Positions 5,595 to 5,762 of a stretch of DNA of 5,762 bases are shown here, in pieces. The notes under the pieces are model-generated. The model was not told the origin of the DNA. It saw only the letters and a list, made by a program, of their open reading frames with translations, and searched no databases. Origin of the DNA: JBGPJM01 sp041485385 (GTDB lineage: Bacteria; Planctomycetota; Phycisphaerae; Phycisphaerales; UBA1924); contig JBGPJM010000266.1 in assembly GCA_041485385.1 (NCBI GenBank), forward strand, positions 1-5,762. Reading direction: 5' to 3'. Position 1 is the stretch's first letter; each line of letters starts with the position of its first letter. The position numbers were made by a program, and so were the translations under genes.

Positions 5595-5631
5595 GAGCCG
5601 GGCCAATGCGCCACGGCGCTTTGCCCGGCTC
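5595..5631 (-). terminator. Strong hairpin overlapping the stop codon of the right-edge gene
   Basis: GAGCCGGGC (5595-5603) and GCCCGGCTC (5623-5631) form a perfect 9-bp stem, with an inner GCGC/GCGC stem (5608-5611 with 5616-5619) around a CACG loop. The right arm includes two of the three bases of the TGA at 5632-5630, so on the minus strand the hairpin starts inside the stop codon. No U-tract follows on that strand. Confidence 0.5.
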
Positions 5632-5762
5632 AATACTCCCGGTCCGTCACGATCCCTGGCTGCGGCACGGGGTACCGCCCGTCGGCATCGGGCAGCAGCG
5701 GCGCGGCCGACTCCTTCGTGAGCTCCGCCACGCCGGGCGCGAACTCGTGCTTGCACTCGAGC
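5630..5762 (-). CDS. C-terminus of an unidentified gene entering from the right edge
   Basis: The last 43 codons of a minus-strand gene, beginning LECKHEFAPGVAELTKES and ending YPVPQPGIVTDREY, then TGA at 5632-5630. Nearly every codon ends in G or C, as in the complete genes here, and the strong hairpin sits exactly at the stop codon. The peptide has no membrane segment or dockerin-like motif. I do not recognise the family. It converges on the HAF-like repeat gene, with a 202-base gap. Confidence 0.65.
   Translation of the reverse strand, partial: LECKHEFAPGVAELTKESAAPLLPDADGRYPVPQPGIVTDREY

Noticed and set aside
5538..5756. 72-codon minus-strand frame at the right edge
   Set aside because: It is Arg/Ala-rich, and the overlapping minus frame ending at 5630 has far better codon use and stops exactly at a hairpin.

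Overview
The window is GC-rich and its codons end mostly in G or C. It looks like a chromosome segment of a Planctomycetota bacterium, probably class Phycisphaerae. Three large genes all encode exported proteins of kinds common there: a protein with a calcium-binding EF-hand (dockerin-like) loop and a divergent PEP-CTERM-type C-terminus; a right-handed parallel beta-helix protein with the N-terminal region typical of planctomycete family members; and a large protein of HAF-like WVDLNPAG repeats ending in a two-repeat dockerin-like domain that closes with Gly-Cys-Pro. The taxonomic call is inference from protein style. No rRNA, tRNA, CRISPR array, transposase or phage gene was seen.

Layout. 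The left edge (1-47, minus) holds the first 15-16 codons of a gene with an excellent Shine-Dalgarno sequence, continuing outside the window. Positions 48-324 are non-coding, with a perfect 8-bp dyad and a hairpin just behind the next gene. Positions 325-1188 (minus) encode the EF-hand/PEP-CTERM-like secreted protein, with a good promoter (1279-1307) and a strong hairpin at the start of its leader. Positions 1310-2060 look like a gene graveyard: short stretches with strong coding character that cannot be read as intact genes (1355-1482 minus; 1563-1882 plus, with an apparent frameshift near 1700).

Positions 2061-3125 (plus) encode the beta-helix protein. After a 106-base gap, positions 3232-5427 (plus) encode the 731-residue repeat protein. 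Its repeats fall into two successive sets of seven, each closed by a longer last unit, which suggests two tandem seven-bladed beta-propellers. Positions 5428-5629 are a convergent intergenic region with two strong hairpins. Positions 5630-5762 (minus) hold the C-terminus of a gene entering from the right.

The genes do not form a recognisable pathway. They share a destination: each complete protein has an N-terminal signal peptide, and two have C-terminal modules associated with sorting or anchoring. I found no defence system, biosynthetic cluster or mobile element. The points most worth following are the twin-propeller architecture, the cysteine-rich beta-helix ladder, the decayed genes around 1355-1882, and hairpins without a U-tract immediately behind gene ends.
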